From positions 124,001-188,000 of the forward strand of contig CALXQJ010000007.1 in assembly GCA_944390575.1 (NCBI GenBank): DNA of 64,000 nucleotides, in the 5' to 3' direction. Source of the stretch: an uncultured Spirochaetota bacterium. Lineage in GTDB: Bacteria > Spirochaetota > Brachyspiria > Brachyspirales > Brachyspiraceae. The notes below the pieces were generated by a model. The model was not told the DNA's origin and searched no databases. It was given only the letters and a program-made list of their open reading frames with translations. Within the stretch, counting starts at the first letter, position 1. Every line of letters starts with the position of its first letter. Positions 18,803-27,812 of this stretch are shown one piece after another. The position numbers were made by a program, and so were the translations under genes.

Positions 18803-19777
18803 ATGCAGGCAAAAAAGTATAGTGCAGGTTCGATAGTATATTTTGCAGGTGATAGAGCTGATAAAATATATATTCTAAAAGAGGGTGAAGCCCAAAGTAT
18901 TTTTATCTCTGAGGAAACTGGGTTAGAAGATAGAGAACCTATAAATGTAGGGGAGTTCTTTGGAGTAAAAAGTATTCTTAGTATTTATCCACAAGAAGAC
19001 ACAGTTCAGTGTATTACTAATTGTATTATTATAGTTATTTCTTATGAAGAATTTGAAGCTCTTATAGAAAAAAATAAGCAAATTATTATTAAAATGCTTA
19101 AGGTATTTTCTAATCAGCTAAGAAGAATCAATAAGAAAGTTAATGTTTTTATGGGTACAGAGTTTAGTGAGGATGATACTGCTATATTAGAAGGGTTTTA
19201 TAATATTGGAGAGTTTTATTTTAAAAGTAAAAAATTTAAAAGTGCACTATATGCTTATAAAAGATATTTTCAATATGCAAATGAAAATGACAGTGCCTAT
19301 CATACTGTTCAAAAAAAGATAGAAGAGTGTAAAAAAGAACTTAATATCACTGATGACAGCAATATAGCACCTGCATCAGATATTCATAAATTAGCTTCTA
19401 AGTATTCAAGTATTAATAATGCTGAGTATAATAAGGCTGTTGATAATTATAATACTTCTAATTATAGTGTTGCTTTAGCTTCTTTTAATAGTTTATCTAA
19501 AAGTCAAGATAATGATGTTGCTGAGGCTTCTATATTTTATTTAGCTAAGTGTTATTATGCTATGGAAAAATATAAAGAGACTATAGATATTATATCTTCT
19601 GCTATGAGTAAATATTCTAAGTCTAAATATATTAAAGAGGCTATATTATTTTTAGGTAAAGCTAATGAGATGATAGGGGAAAAAGAAAAGGCTAAGATAT
19701 ATTATAAGAAAGTTATCTCTATTTCTCCTGATGATAATTTATCTAAAGAAGCTAATATAAAATTATCTCAGTTATAA
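18803..19777 (+). CDS. Cyclic-nucleotide-binding-fold protein with TPR tail
   Basis: 324 residues in two parts. Residues 1-115 follow the cNMP-binding (Crp-type) beta-barrel: an opening like that of the next gene's product (YSAGSIVYFAGDRADKIYIL versus the neighbour's TGDIIFLEFERADKFYMV), and the FFG turn. The phosphate-binding cassette is degenerate: where nucleotide binders have GE and later RSA, this has G54-V55 and QEDTVQ, so it probably does not bind cAMP or c-di-GMP in the usual way. Residues 130-324 contain TPR-like repeats (FKSALYAYKRYFQYA; YSVALASFNSL; EKYKETIDIIS; KAKIYYKKVISISPDD). No DNA-binding domain and no signal peptide. It probably acts as a cytoplasmic adaptor. Followed by the Crp-type gene 51 bases later. 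Confidence 0.82.
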   Translation: MQAKKYSAGSIVYFAGDRADKIYILKEGEAQSIFISEETGLEDREPINVGEFFGVKSILSIYPQEDTVQCITNCIIIVISYEEFEALIEKNKQIIIKMLKVFSNQLRRINKKVNVFMGTEFSEDDTAILEGFYNIGEFYFKSKKFKSALYAYKRYFQYANENDSAYHTVQKKIEECKKELNITDDSNIAPASDIHKLASKYSSINNAEYNKAVDNYNTSNYSVALASFNSLSKSQDNDVAEASIFYLAKCYYAMEKYKETIDIISSAMSKYSKSKYIKEAILFLGKANEMIGEKEKAKIYYKKVISISPDDNLSKEANIKLSQL

Positions 19778-19828
19778 TTTTTATATATTAGCTATATTTT
19801 TATTTAACTAAAGAAGGTTTTATAATTT

Positions 19829-20476
19829 ATGGATAGTAATGTATTAGCACCACATACTAAAGAGTATGATACTGGGGATATTATTTTCTTAGAGTTTGAG
19901 AGAGCTGATAAATTTTATATGGTACAAAGTGGCTCTGTTAAGATTATTAAATTTGTCAAAGATGTAGAGAAATTATTAGACATTGTACATGCTGGTAATT
20001 TTTTTGGAGAAATGGCTATATTAGAAGATACAATAAGAAGTGCTTCTGCAATAGCTAATGAGCCTACTGTGTTATTAGAATTAAATAAAGAGAATTTTCA
20101 TAATATATTATCTAATAATACAGCAATGGGTCTTAAACTTTCTAAGATGTTTGCAAAGAGAATATTTGATTCTAAAAGAAGATTGTTAATACTACAGCTT
20201 AAAGAACCAGAATTAAGAGTATATGATTCTCTTCTTCTTACTGCTGAAATACAGAATATTGATAGAGAGTCTTATGATAAAACACATGAGCTTATGACAA
20301 ATATTAATGATATTTCAAATTGGTGTGGATTAAAAACTACAGATGTACAAAGAATATTAAATAATTTACAAAAGTCATCAAGAATAGAATTAAGACCAAA
20401 TAGTATAATTGTAAAGAGTCTTAACGATCTTAAAAGACAAGTAGATGTAAAGAGAAAAAAACCAGGACATCATTAA
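19829..20476 (+). CDS. Crp/Fnr-family transcriptional regulator
   Basis: 215 residues. The cNMP-binding domain (about 10-125) keeps the ligand cassette: G60-E61 (FFGEMAIL) and R70-S71-A72. A dimerisation helix then leads to a C-terminal winged helix (about 150-205) with the recognition region LKTTDVQRILNNLQKSS. No cluster of cysteines for an iron-sulphur centre, so an FNR-type oxygen sensor is unlikely. GAAGG precedes the ATG. It is probably in an operon with the preceding CNB-TPR protein, giving a regulator and a ligand-blind relative made together. Its stop shares TTAA with the stop of the convergent flippase gene. Confidence 0.88.
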   Translation: MDSNVLAPHTKEYDTGDIIFLEFERADKFYMVQSGSVKIIKFVKDVEKLLDIVHAGNFFGEMAILEDTIRSASAIANEPTVLLELNKENFHNILSNNTAMGLKLSKMFAKRIFDSKRRLLILQLKEPELRVYDSLLLTAEIQNIDRESYDKTHELMTNINDISNWCGLKTTDVQRILNNLQKSSRIELRPNSIIVKSLNDLKRQVDVKRKKPGHH

Positions 20477-21735
20477 TTTTTCATAATTCTATGCGATATT
20501 AGAATTATAATATTGTATACTAATAAAAGTATAAAAAATATATTCATTGTATTTATAAAACTATCAAAATCTCTATTTCCATTTCTTAGACTAAGATAAG
20601 AATATAAAAAGATAAGCATATAAAAGTAAAAAGGTTTATATAGTTTATATGCTAAAGAATAATTAAAAACCAATAATGCAAATCCCAATGAAAATCCAAA
20701 TAAACAAGCTTTTGGAATTAGTGGTATTATACTTGAGTATCTATCTGTAAATTGAATTAATACTATCTCTTTTGCAAATATAACAAGAAATATAGACAGT
20801 AGAATAGAGCATATTATAAAAAATAAAAATGCTGAATATATAATTTTTTTTTCTTTATTTTTATTGTTCTCTCTCATTGCTATTATGATATATGAAAACA
20901 TTATTGTAGAAATAGGGGTTGCTATATAGAAAAACATTTTTACTATTAATGATATAGTAGAGTAGTATCCAGCACTTATTTTATCTAAATATCTATTTGC
21001 CATTAATACATCATTTAATGATATCCAATTAAATATAAAGTTTATTATTATGATATTTATTATTGAAGTTAATAGTATCTGTAATTCTTTTTTATTTATA
21101 TATTTTTTTATTTCTTTTATTTTTATATAGTATGGTATATTTATTTTCTTTAGCTTTACTATGTGTATTGCTAAATATATTATTGGAAAAAGTAGCATTA
21201 ATGATGTAGTTTTTACTAAGCTTAGTCCTGAAATAATAAAATATGCTAATAGTATTATTTTTATCAGTAGTGTAGATATAAATGCAGATATGTAGTCATA
21301 TTTTATATAATTATTAATTCTTAAAATTGATTGAGATACTAAGAATAATATAGTTATAAATGTAGCTATTGCTATTATAAGTATTGATATATAGCTTTTT
21401 ATATTAAATAAAATATCTATTAGAGGAATAGATAAAATATGTAGTATTGTAATTATAGAAGCAAAAAAGTATGCAAAAGCCCAGTATTTTTTAGCATCTT
21501 CACTTTCTTTATAATTATGCATAATATAATATGAAAAACTACTTAAAGTTAATGATATTATAGTGTATATATTTAATAGTCCATTATACTGAGCAAAATC
21601 AGAAATAGATAAACTTCTATTTATATATATAGATGATATATAATTAAGAATACTTGTAGATAAATTAATAGATATAAGCATTATATAGTTAATATAATAC
21701 TCATATCTATTATATATATTTTTGATTTTATTCAT
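20473..21735 (-). CDS. Polysaccharide flippase-like membrane protein
   Basis: 420 residues, nearly all hydrophobic, with about 12 predicted membrane helices and a pattern (early NLSTSILNYISSIYINRSLSISDFAQYN) like the oligosaccharide flippase/Wzx (MATE-like) fold, in which helix 1 is followed by ..LGxxxFGxY... I infer transport of a lipid-linked sugar or similar; there is no sugar gene cluster next to it, so the substrate is unknown. It begins 15 bases after the GldG-like gene and is probably co-transcribed with it. Shine-Dalgarno sequence is weak and lies in the end of that gene. Confidence 0.65.
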   Translation of the reverse strand: MNKIKNIYNRYEYYINYIMLISINLSTSILNYISSIYINRSLSISDFAQYNGLLNIYTIISLTLSSFSYYIMHNYKESEDAKKYWAFAYFFASIITILHILSIPLIDILFNIKSYISILIIAIATFITILFLVSQSILRINNYIKYDYISAFISTLLIKIILLAYFIISGLSLVKTTSLMLLFPIIYLAIHIVKLKKINIPYYIKIKEIKKYINKKELQILLTSIINIIIINFIFNWISLNDVLMANRYLDKISAGYYSTISLIVKMFFYIATPISTIMFSYIIIAMRENNKNKEKKIIYSAFLFFIICSILLSIFLVIFAKEIVLIQFTDRYSSIIPLIPKACLFGFSLGFALLVFNYSLAYKLYKPFYFYMLIFLYSYLSLRNGNRDFDSFINTMNIFFILLLVYNIIILISHRIMKN

Positions 21736-21750
21736 TATTTTATAAGTATT

Positions 21751-23379
21751 TTATCTTCTTCTTAAGAACCAAATTAATATACCTAAAATACCAAATAAAC
21801 AAGGTAGTCCAATTTGAGCTACATATCTTATAAAGTTAGTTTGTGTAGTAGTTAGAGTAAGATTTCTAACACTTGCTTCTTTTGGTCTAATTGTTATTTT
21901 TTGTCTAGCTTCAAGTAGGTATGCTACAGTGTTCATAAATAAATCTTTATTGCCAGCAAATGCAATATCTACAGAAGGACCTTGTTCTGGATTAATATAG
22001 GCATTAAGAGCAAAACTTGCATCTCCAAATACAACTATACGAGCAGGATTTTCTCTTCCCTCTATAGGATACTCAGCAGAAACAGCAAGAGCTACAGGAC
22101 CAGCAATATCAGTTCTAGGGTTGAATCTTGCTCTACTTAAGTCAAAAGTAGCTTCTCTTTTACCATATCCTTGAGGAGTAGTTGTAATTATATTTTCAAA
22201 TTTACCATTATGCTTATTTTCACCACGAGTAATACTACGAGCTACAACTAAGCAAGCAAATACATTACCTTCTTTTAGAGTTTGTGTAATAGGATGTGCT
22301 GTATATTGTGGCACAACATTTACAGGTATTACAGCACTAGATACAGGATCTATTATATAATCATTTCTAGTTTCAAATCCCCACTCAGATAAAAATAAAT
22401 TAAGATTGCTATTAAACTGATTTCTATCTAAGAAGCTATCATATAAAATTAATAACTTACCACCAGTTCTTATATAGTTATCAAGTTTTTGAAGTTCAAA
22501 ATTGCTAAAAGATTCTATTGGAGAGGCTATAACTATTAATGAAGCATCTGTTGGTATGTTTTCTAATAATATGTTTAAGTCTCTTACTTTATAATTTTCA
22601 TTTTCTAAGTATGTTTTTACATAAGATAAACCTTCACCACCTCTGTCTTGAAGTTGTCTCTCTCCGTGTCCTACTGTAAAATATATAACGTATGATTCTT
22701 TTTCTAATAGAGAATATATAGCTTGAGTAAATTTTTCTTCACCTACAAATAAAGGCTCAGAGTTTACTTTAGACTGAGTAGTTAAATCCTTTCTATATAC
22801 TCTAACTTGTTTACCCTGTCCATAACTAAATACTATTTCTCCAACCTGAGTCATTTGATATTTACTTTTAGCAGAAGGTTTTTCTATAGGGTTTATATAT
22901 TCTATAGAAATATGTTTACTTAATTTTTTGTATTGATCTAATAATAAATCAGCTCTCCAGTCTGCAGAAGTAGGGTCTGTACTTGGAGCTCTTAAAACTA
23001 TTATTGAAAGAGGATTATCAATTCTTGATAATACATCTGTTGTTTGTTGAGATACTGTGTATGATTTACTTTTAGTTAGATCAAATCTAATAGGGAAGTT
23101 TATACTTATAATGTATAATCCCGCTAAAATAGCAAGTGTTATAATTAGAGATAATACTCCAAAAAATGCTTTATGTACAAAACGCATTTTTAGAAGAGAT
23201 ATTATACTTTTTTTCTCTAAAATTAAAGTTATAGTTGTTAATATTACAGTTATAGCCAATACCACCAAAAAAGTAATAGTAGGTCTTTGTGTTACCGCAT
23301 AGAAAAATATCCAAGCAAAGAATAATAATACCCAAGAGGCTATAGTAGCTATTTTTAAGTTAAACTTTTTATTTGACAT
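21751..23379 (-). CDS. GldG-family ABC-transport accessory membrane protein
   Basis: 542 residues of the GldG/ABC-2 auxiliary type. Two N-terminal membrane helices (about 15-55) and a third at 75-95, a periplasmic domain that starts RFDLTKSKSYTVSQQT, a signature of this family, an internal segment with YFTVGHGERQLQD and the SLIVIASP / LLILYDSF pair, and a single C-terminal helix followed by RRR. GldG proteins normally work with an ABC permease (GldF) and ATPase encoded next to them; neither is here: a tRNA gene is upstream and a flippase-like gene downstream. Own promoter at 23421-23449. In Bacteroidetes the family is tied to gliding, but in other phyla the role is unknown. Confidence 0.82.
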   Translation of the reverse strand: MSNKKFNLKIATIASWVLLFFAWIFFYAVTQRPTITFLVVLAITVILTTITLILEKKSIISLLKMRFVHKAFFGVLSLIITLAILAGLYIISINFPIRFDLTKSKSYTVSQQTTDVLSRIDNPLSIIVLRAPSTDPTSADWRADLLLDQYKKLSKHISIEYINPIEKPSAKSKYQMTQVGEIVFSYGQGKQVRVYRKDLTTQSKVNSEPLFVGEEKFTQAIYSLLEKESYVIYFTVGHGERQLQDRGGEGLSYVKTYLENENYKVRDLNILLENIPTDASLIVIASPIESFSNFELQKLDNYIRTGGKLLILYDSFLDRNQFNSNLNLFLSEWGFETRNDYIIDPVSSAVIPVNVVPQYTAHPITQTLKEGNVFACLVVARSITRGENKHNGKFENIITTTPQGYGKREATFDLSRARFNPRTDIAGPVALAVSAEYPIEGRENPARIVVFGDASFALNAYINPEQGPSVDIAFAGNKDLFMNTVAYLLEARQKITIRPKEASVRNLTLTTTQTNFIRYVAQIGLPCLFGILGILIWFLRRR

Positions 23380-23420
23380 TAATATATTCCATTTTATTAT
23401 TTTAAGAAAAGCGATGATTG

Positions 23421-23449
23421 ATTATAAAAGATAATAATATAAATTTCAA
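23421..23449 (-). promoter_or_regulatory. Sigma-70-type promoter of the GldG-like operon
   Basis: On the minus strand: TTGAAA (23444-23449), exactly 17 bases, TATAAT (23421-23426), about 40 bases before the start codon. Confidence 0.65.
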
Positions 23450-23490
23450 TAGATATTATATGTTTTGATTATAAAAATTATATTGTGCTA

Positions 23491-23519
23491 TTGACATTAT
23501 AATTATATAATTGTATAAT
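23491..23519 (+). promoter_or_regulatory. Consensus sigma-70 promoter of tRNA-Cys
   Basis: TTGACA at 23491-23496, a 17-base spacer, TATAAT at 23514-23519: both hexamers perfect. The tRNA begins 16 bases after the -10 box. A perfect promoter is what one expects for a stable RNA gene. Confidence 0.85.
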
Positions 23520-23535
23520 GCTTGATATATATTAT

Positions 23536-23607
23536 GGCGGTGTAGCCAAGTGGTAAGGCCGGAGTCTGCAAAACTCTTATGCATCGGTTCGAATCCGTTC
23601 GCCGCCT
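23536..23607 (+). tRNA. tRNA-Cys (anticodon GCA)
   Basis: Full cloverleaf: acceptor GGCGGTG pairs with CGCCGCC with one G-U; D arm GCC...GGC; anticodon stem GGAGT/ACTCT with loop CTGCAAA, giving anticodon GCA; T loop TTCGAAT. The discriminator base is T (U73), the known identity element of tRNA-Cys. The T stem has one U-U mismatch (ATCGG/CCGTT). CCA is not encoded. The PBP gene starts 50 bases downstream. Confidence 0.97.
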
Positions 23608-23657
23608 CATTTCTTTTTACAACAAAATAATTCAATAATTGTAAATTATTTATTATT

Positions 23658-25562
23658 ATGGTTAAAAATAATAGAATAACTGTTATATATATATTCATTA
23701 TCTTTTTTGCATTTCTTACTACTGTTATTGTATACAAGTTAGTTAAATTGACTGTTAAAGAGAGAAAGTCTTTATCAAATTTAGAAACTATAGATAAGCC
23801 AAGAGGAATTATATACGATGCTAAAATGCGTCCTCTTACTATTAATATCCCTGCATATACAATATATTTAGATACGCAGTCTATTAATTTAGATAATAGT
23901 AAAGAGGGACTAAATATTAATGATGGATACTCTAAGATATTTGAATTATTAAGTCTAACTAAAGAAGATATTGCTAAAAAACTAAATACAAGAAGAAGAA
24001 CTGTACAGTTAGCTCAAAATATTCATCCTGATATATACAAAAAAATACAAGATGTTAGAAGAGAATATAGTATACGTAGTATTTATGGGCTTGAAAGTTA
24101 TAAGAGATTCTATCCATACAATGATATATTCGCTCATATTATAGGGTATATGAATAGAACGGAAACAGAAGGCTATGCTGGACTTGAAGCTACATATGAA
24201 AATATATTATCAGGACAAAATGATAATCCAAAAGATTTAGTGTTAACAATAGATAGAGATATTCAAACTATAGTACGTAATGAAGTATTAAAAACTGTTG
24301 CAGAAAAACAAGCTCATTCTGCTACTTTTATAGTTGCTGATGTTAATACTGGTGCTATTATTGCAAATTATTCTTATCCTTCTTTTGATCCAAATATTCC
24401 ATTTCAGTATGTAAATAATGAAAGACTTGATAGAAGTATAATGAGTACTATTTATCCTGGATCTACTATGAAGATATTTGCAGAGCTTGCTGCTTTAGAA
24501 TCTGGGGTTGTTAATGCTGATGAAATATTTCATTGTCCTGGATATTATGATTATAGCACTCAGACACGTATTCATTGTGATTATATTCATGGTAATATAG
24601 CTTTTAATGATATTCTTAAGTATAGTTGTAATTATGCTGTTGTTACTATTGCTGAGAGAATAGATAGAAAGTTTTTTTATGATTATTTAAAGCGTTTTGG
24701 CTTTGGTGAGCCTACACGTGTTGGACCTTATAAAAATGAGTGGTCTGGTATATATCATGATTTAAAAGATTGGCATAAGTATTCAAGAGGGTATTTGGCT
24801 ATAGGGTATGATTTAAGTGTAACACCTATGCAAATAATAGATGCTTTTTTACCACTTCTTAATGGTGGTTGGAAAGTTCCTATGCATGTTGTAGATTCTA
24901 TATATAATGGACAAGTAAAAACAGATTTAACAAATCAACTTAAGAAAAAAAGAATTATAGATGAGCAATATTCTCAAATAGCAAGATATTTACTTAGAAA
25001 AGGAGTAGAGGCAGGTTCCACAGGACATAGAGCCAACTTAGTAAATATAGATGTTGTTGGAAAAACAGGTACTGCTATTACTGAGGTTTATAGAGCAGGT
25101 TCTACAGAAAAACCTGAGAAATATTATCAATCTATTTTTATAGGTGGTTTTCCATTAGAAAATCCTAAGGTTTCTATTTTGGTATTATTAGAAGACCCTA
25201 GAGGGGAAGGCACACAAGCTGCTGGTAGGGTTGCTGCTCCTCTTTTTGCTCAGGTTGCAAATCAGATAATACCGTATTTAGGGCTTGTTGATGGGGAGAT
25301 TCATACTATTAATACTAATGAGTTTTTATCTTTAATTCCTGTAGAAAATAAAATTGTTATTACAAATAATGTGATGCCTGATATATCTGGACTTTCTTTG
25401 AGAGATGCTTTGAATGATATTTCTTATATTATATCAAATAATAATGGTAGAATATCTATACAAGGTGAGGGGTATGTAGCTGATTTTTCTCCTAAGGCTG
25501 GAAGTGAGGTTAGTAATAATTCTATTATCAGATTGTTATTAAAGGCACCTGAAAAAAGATAA
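23658..25562 (+). CDS. Penicillin-binding protein (transpeptidase) with PASTA domain
   Basis: Class B PBP that cross-links peptidoglycan. One N-terminal membrane anchor (about residues 8-28), a PBP dimerisation domain starting DKPRGIIYD, then the transpeptidase with active Ser269 (STMK 269-272), SCN at 323-325 and KTGT at 469-472. Residues 560-632 form a PASTA domain (MPDISGLSLRDAL...), as in SpoVD/PBP2x-type FtsI proteins. 634 residues. This combination points to a division or septal enzyme (FtsI-like), though it is not in a mra/mur cluster. No Shine-Dalgarno sequence is visible before ATG; it may be read through from the tRNA promoter. The convergent gene ends 12 bases beyond. Confidence 0.93.
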   Translation: MVKNNRITVIYIFIIFFAFLTTVIVYKLVKLTVKERKSLSNLETIDKPRGIIYDAKMRPLTINIPAYTIYLDTQSINLDNSKEGLNINDGYSKIFELLSLTKEDIAKKLNTRRRTVQLAQNIHPDIYKKIQDVRREYSIRSIYGLESYKRFYPYNDIFAHIIGYMNRTETEGYAGLEATYENILSGQNDNPKDLVLTIDRDIQTIVRNEVLKTVAEKQAHSATFIVADVNTGAIIANYSYPSFDPNIPFQYVNNERLDRSIMSTIYPGSTMKIFAELAALESGVVNADEIFHCPGYYDYSTQTRIHCDYIHGNIAFNDILKYSCNYAVVTIAERIDRKFFYDYLKRFGFGEPTRVGPYKNEWSGIYHDLKDWHKYSRGYLAIGYDLSVTPMQIIDAFLPLLNGGWKVPMHVVDSIYNGQVKTDLTNQLKKKRIIDEQYSQIARYLLRKGVEAGSTGHRANLVNIDVVGKTGTAITEVYRAGSTEKPEKYYQSIFIGGFPLENPKVSILVLLEDPRGEGTQAAGRVAAPLFAQVANQIIPYLGLVDGEIHTINTNEFLSLIPVENKIVITNNVMPDISGLSLRDALNDISYIISNNNGRISIQGEGYVADFSPKAGSEVSNNSIIRLLLKAPEKR

Positions 25563-25574
25563 AAGTTTTAGTTT

Positions 25575-26735
25575 TTATTTTGGTATAGAGTTTTTAAATC
25601 TTATAAAGTCTTTATCATTTGGAAATATTAATAATGCTTCTTCTGATATTGTTAATGCATTATTATATCTTCCAGAATTATACTCTGTTACAGCATAATT
25701 ATAATATGACACTTTTAAGTTCTTTTTTAGAACATCAGCATTTTCTATTTCTTTTATTCCTATTTTATATATTTGAATTGCACTTGAGAAGTCTTTACTT
25801 TGTAAATATCTTGTTCCTACTGTATTGAAATAGTGTATTTGATTATTTCTTGTTAATTGACTTGTAGGGTCGAATATATATGCTTTTTTTAGATATTTGT
25901 ATGCATCTTTATATTGCATTTTTTTTATATTATCTAATGCCACTCTATTGTATGCATTTATTAGATTATCTGTGTATAACTCTGTATTTGGAGATAGGTA
26001 ATATGCTTTTTTAGCCATAGTTAATTGTTTTAATAAATCTTTTTCTATATGTTTTAATGTTATAGAGTTTGGGTATAATGTAGCTATTAATGTTAGAATA
26101 TCTACTTCTTTTCTTCTATTATAATTTTGTTTTGGTACAAATGTTACTATAGTAGAATTTCCTGTATTTCTAATTTCTTTTGTACCTGGATTAAATCCAC
26201 CTCTGACAGTAGTTTCTACATCTATATTACCTCTTTCTGTATATGATACACAAAAAGCATGATTGCTTGTTAATATACCAGTAGCTTTGAATCCAAACTC
26301 AGAATATAAAAGAGCATATAAAATACTAGAACTTAAACAGTTATATTCTCCTTTATATATCAAATCTTGAAATAATGTTGAAGTTTCAAAGTATTTTTTT
26401 AAAATTCCACTATCATATAACCAATTTAATAATATACGACCAAACTCATAAGCCCCTTGAGACTTATATTGAGATAATTCATCTTTTGCTTTTTTTCTAA
26501 TTTCATTTAATTTTTCTTTATATATATTAAACTCATTATAATCTACAATTCCAGAAGCTATTAAAAAACCATCATAATATATTTCTATATCATTAGTTTC
26601 TGAGTTGTCTATTTTAGTAAAAAAATTATACTCAAGTTCTGTCATCTCATTAGAATTAAATTTAATTTTATCAGATGGTTTTGTTAATAGAGTATATGTA
26701 ACAATAAATAAAGCTATTAATATATACCTTATCAT
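25575..26735 (-). CDS. Transglutaminase-like TPR protein, membrane-anchored
   Basis: 386 residues: an N-terminal hydrophobic segment (signal peptide or anchor, about 3-17), then a transglutaminase-like domain whose Cys-His-Asp triad can be placed at C133 (GEYNCLSSSILYALL), H159 (TSNHAFC) and D172 (NIDVETT). After residue 230 come TPR-type repeats (KMQYKDAYKYLKKAYIFDP; YNNALTISEEALLIFPND). Such domains act as cysteine proteases or peptidases on the cell-surface side, so a role in envelope processing is possible; the exact substrate is unknown. AGAGGA is just before the ATG. Confidence 0.78.
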   Translation of the reverse strand: MIRYILIALFIVTYTLLTKPSDKIKFNSNEMTELEYNFFTKIDNSETNDIEIYYDGFLIASGIVDYNEFNIYKEKLNEIRKKAKDELSQYKSQGAYEFGRILLNWLYDSGILKKYFETSTLFQDLIYKGEYNCLSSSILYALLYSEFGFKATGILTSNHAFCVSYTERGNIDVETTVRGGFNPGTKEIRNTGNSTIVTFVPKQNYNRRKEVDILTLIATLYPNSITLKHIEKDLLKQLTMAKKAYYLSPNTELYTDNLINAYNRVALDNIKKMQYKDAYKYLKKAYIFDPTSQLTRNNQIHYFNTVGTRYLQSKDFSSAIQIYKIGIKEIENADVLKKNLKVSYYNYAVTEYNSGRYNNALTISEEALLIFPNDKDFIRFKNSIPK

Positions 26736-26778
26736 ATATCCTCTATAAAAAGTAAGTCTTTATTATTAATAAAAACAA

Positions 26779-27441
26779 TTATTCTTCTAATTGGTCAAGC
26801 TCTTCTCTATATTTGGCAGCATCTTCATATCTCTCTTCTTTTACTGCCTGTTCTATAAGCTTTTGTATCTCAGCTTTTTTACTACTTTTTGCTTCTTTAT
26901 TCATACTTTTTGAAGTTTCTTTTTTATTTTCTTTAATCTCTTTAACTTTATCTTTTGCTTTGATTTTATTATCAACTTTATCTTCTCTTTCAAATTTTGG
27001 ATATGTAAAAGGGAGACTATTTTTTGCTTTAGCTAAGTTTTCATTATCAGATAGTACAATACCCGCATTTTCTACTACATGTTCTTCTATAAAGATAGTA
27101 GCATTAAACTTAACAGCAAGAGCAATAGCATCAGAAGGTCTTGCATCTATTAATATATTTTTACCATTATGCTCTATAACTAATTTTGCAAAAAAAGTTT
27201 CAGAATGTACATTGTCTATTATAACATTAATTAATCTTATATCACAATTTGTAAATATATTATTAATTAAATCATGAGTTAAAGGTCTTTCTATTTTATA
27301 TCCTATTAAACTTGCCATTATAGATTGTGCTTCTAAGTATGCTATTGATATATCTATAATCTTTTCACTATTTACTGGTTTTAGCATTATATGAAAGCCA
27401 ACTTCTGTTATTGCAAGATTGAATATTTTTGCTTCTATCAC
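26779..27441 (-). CDS. Bifunctional nuclease family (BFN/DUF151) protein with UVR motif
   Basis: Residues 1-135 are the BFN (DUF151) domain, with the conserved DARPSDAIALAVK and, earlier, EAQSIMASLIG. A lysine/glutamate-rich linker follows (about 150-190) and the last 30 residues form a UvrB/UvrC-type motif (AVKEERYEDAAKYREELDQL), which mediates protein pairing. BFN proteins from plants and Bacteroidetes have been reported as nucleases; in most bacteria the role is unproven. Start is GTG with AAGG 11 bases before. 220 residues. It ends 43 bases before the transglutaminase-like gene, on the same strand. Confidence 0.88.
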   Translation of the reverse strand: MIEAKIFNLAITEVGFHIMLKPVNSEKIIDISIAYLEAQSIMASLIGYKIERPLTHDLINNIFTNCDIRLINVIIDNVHSETFFAKLVIEHNGKNILIDARPSDAIALAVKFNATIFIEEHVVENAGIVLSDNENLAKAKNSLPFTYPKFEREDKVDNKIKAKDKVKEIKENKKETSKSMNKEAKSSKKAEIQKLIEQAVKEERYEDAAKYREELDQLEE

Positions 27442-27559
27442 TTTTAATAAAACCTTTTATTTACATATTGATAATATTAATATTATACTATATCTTTGTC
27501 AAGTTAAAATTCATATATTTGTCTATCATTATTATCTTGATTATGATAGTATATTTTTT

Positions 27560-27812
27560 ATGTTTAGAATATATTTTGTTTTATTATTATTTTTTTTTAG
27601 CTTCTTGTGCTACTACTTCAAGTGATTCTAATATTGTAGAGGATAATAATTATATAGATTATGACTATATAGGAACTTGGGTTGATTTAAGAGGTAATAT
27701 TGTGCTTGATATAAAAAATAATGCTACTGATATTATTTTTTATGATAGTGGTATGTTGTACTATATAAATAGTATTAATAAAAAACTAATAATTAATATA
27801 TATTGTACTTAA
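27560..27812 (+). pseudogene. Small lipoprotein gene out of frame in a poly-T signal peptide
   Basis: ATG 27560 starts MFRIYFVLLLFFF, a typical signal peptide, but then runs into a stop at 27625. The neighbouring frame at the same place reads FFLASCATTSSDSN, a perfect lipobox (LASC) with a normal lipoprotein follow-on, and continues to 27812 (ending INIYCT). The frames meet in a run of nine T (27590-27598). With eight T the gene would read MFRIYFVLLLFFLASCATT... and code for a lipoprotein of about 83 residues. There is no good Shine-Dalgarno sequence. The mature part has the segment YIGTWVDLRGNIVLDI, like the start of small lipocalin-type lipoproteins. Could be phase-variable or decayed. Confidence 0.65.

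Noticed and set aside
27429-27560. A start at 27429 for the lipoprotein frame
   Set aside because: It would place about 50 odd hydrophobic residues before the lipobox, overlaps the opposite gene start, and has no ribosome site; a signal peptide with a one-base T-tract shift explains the sequence better.
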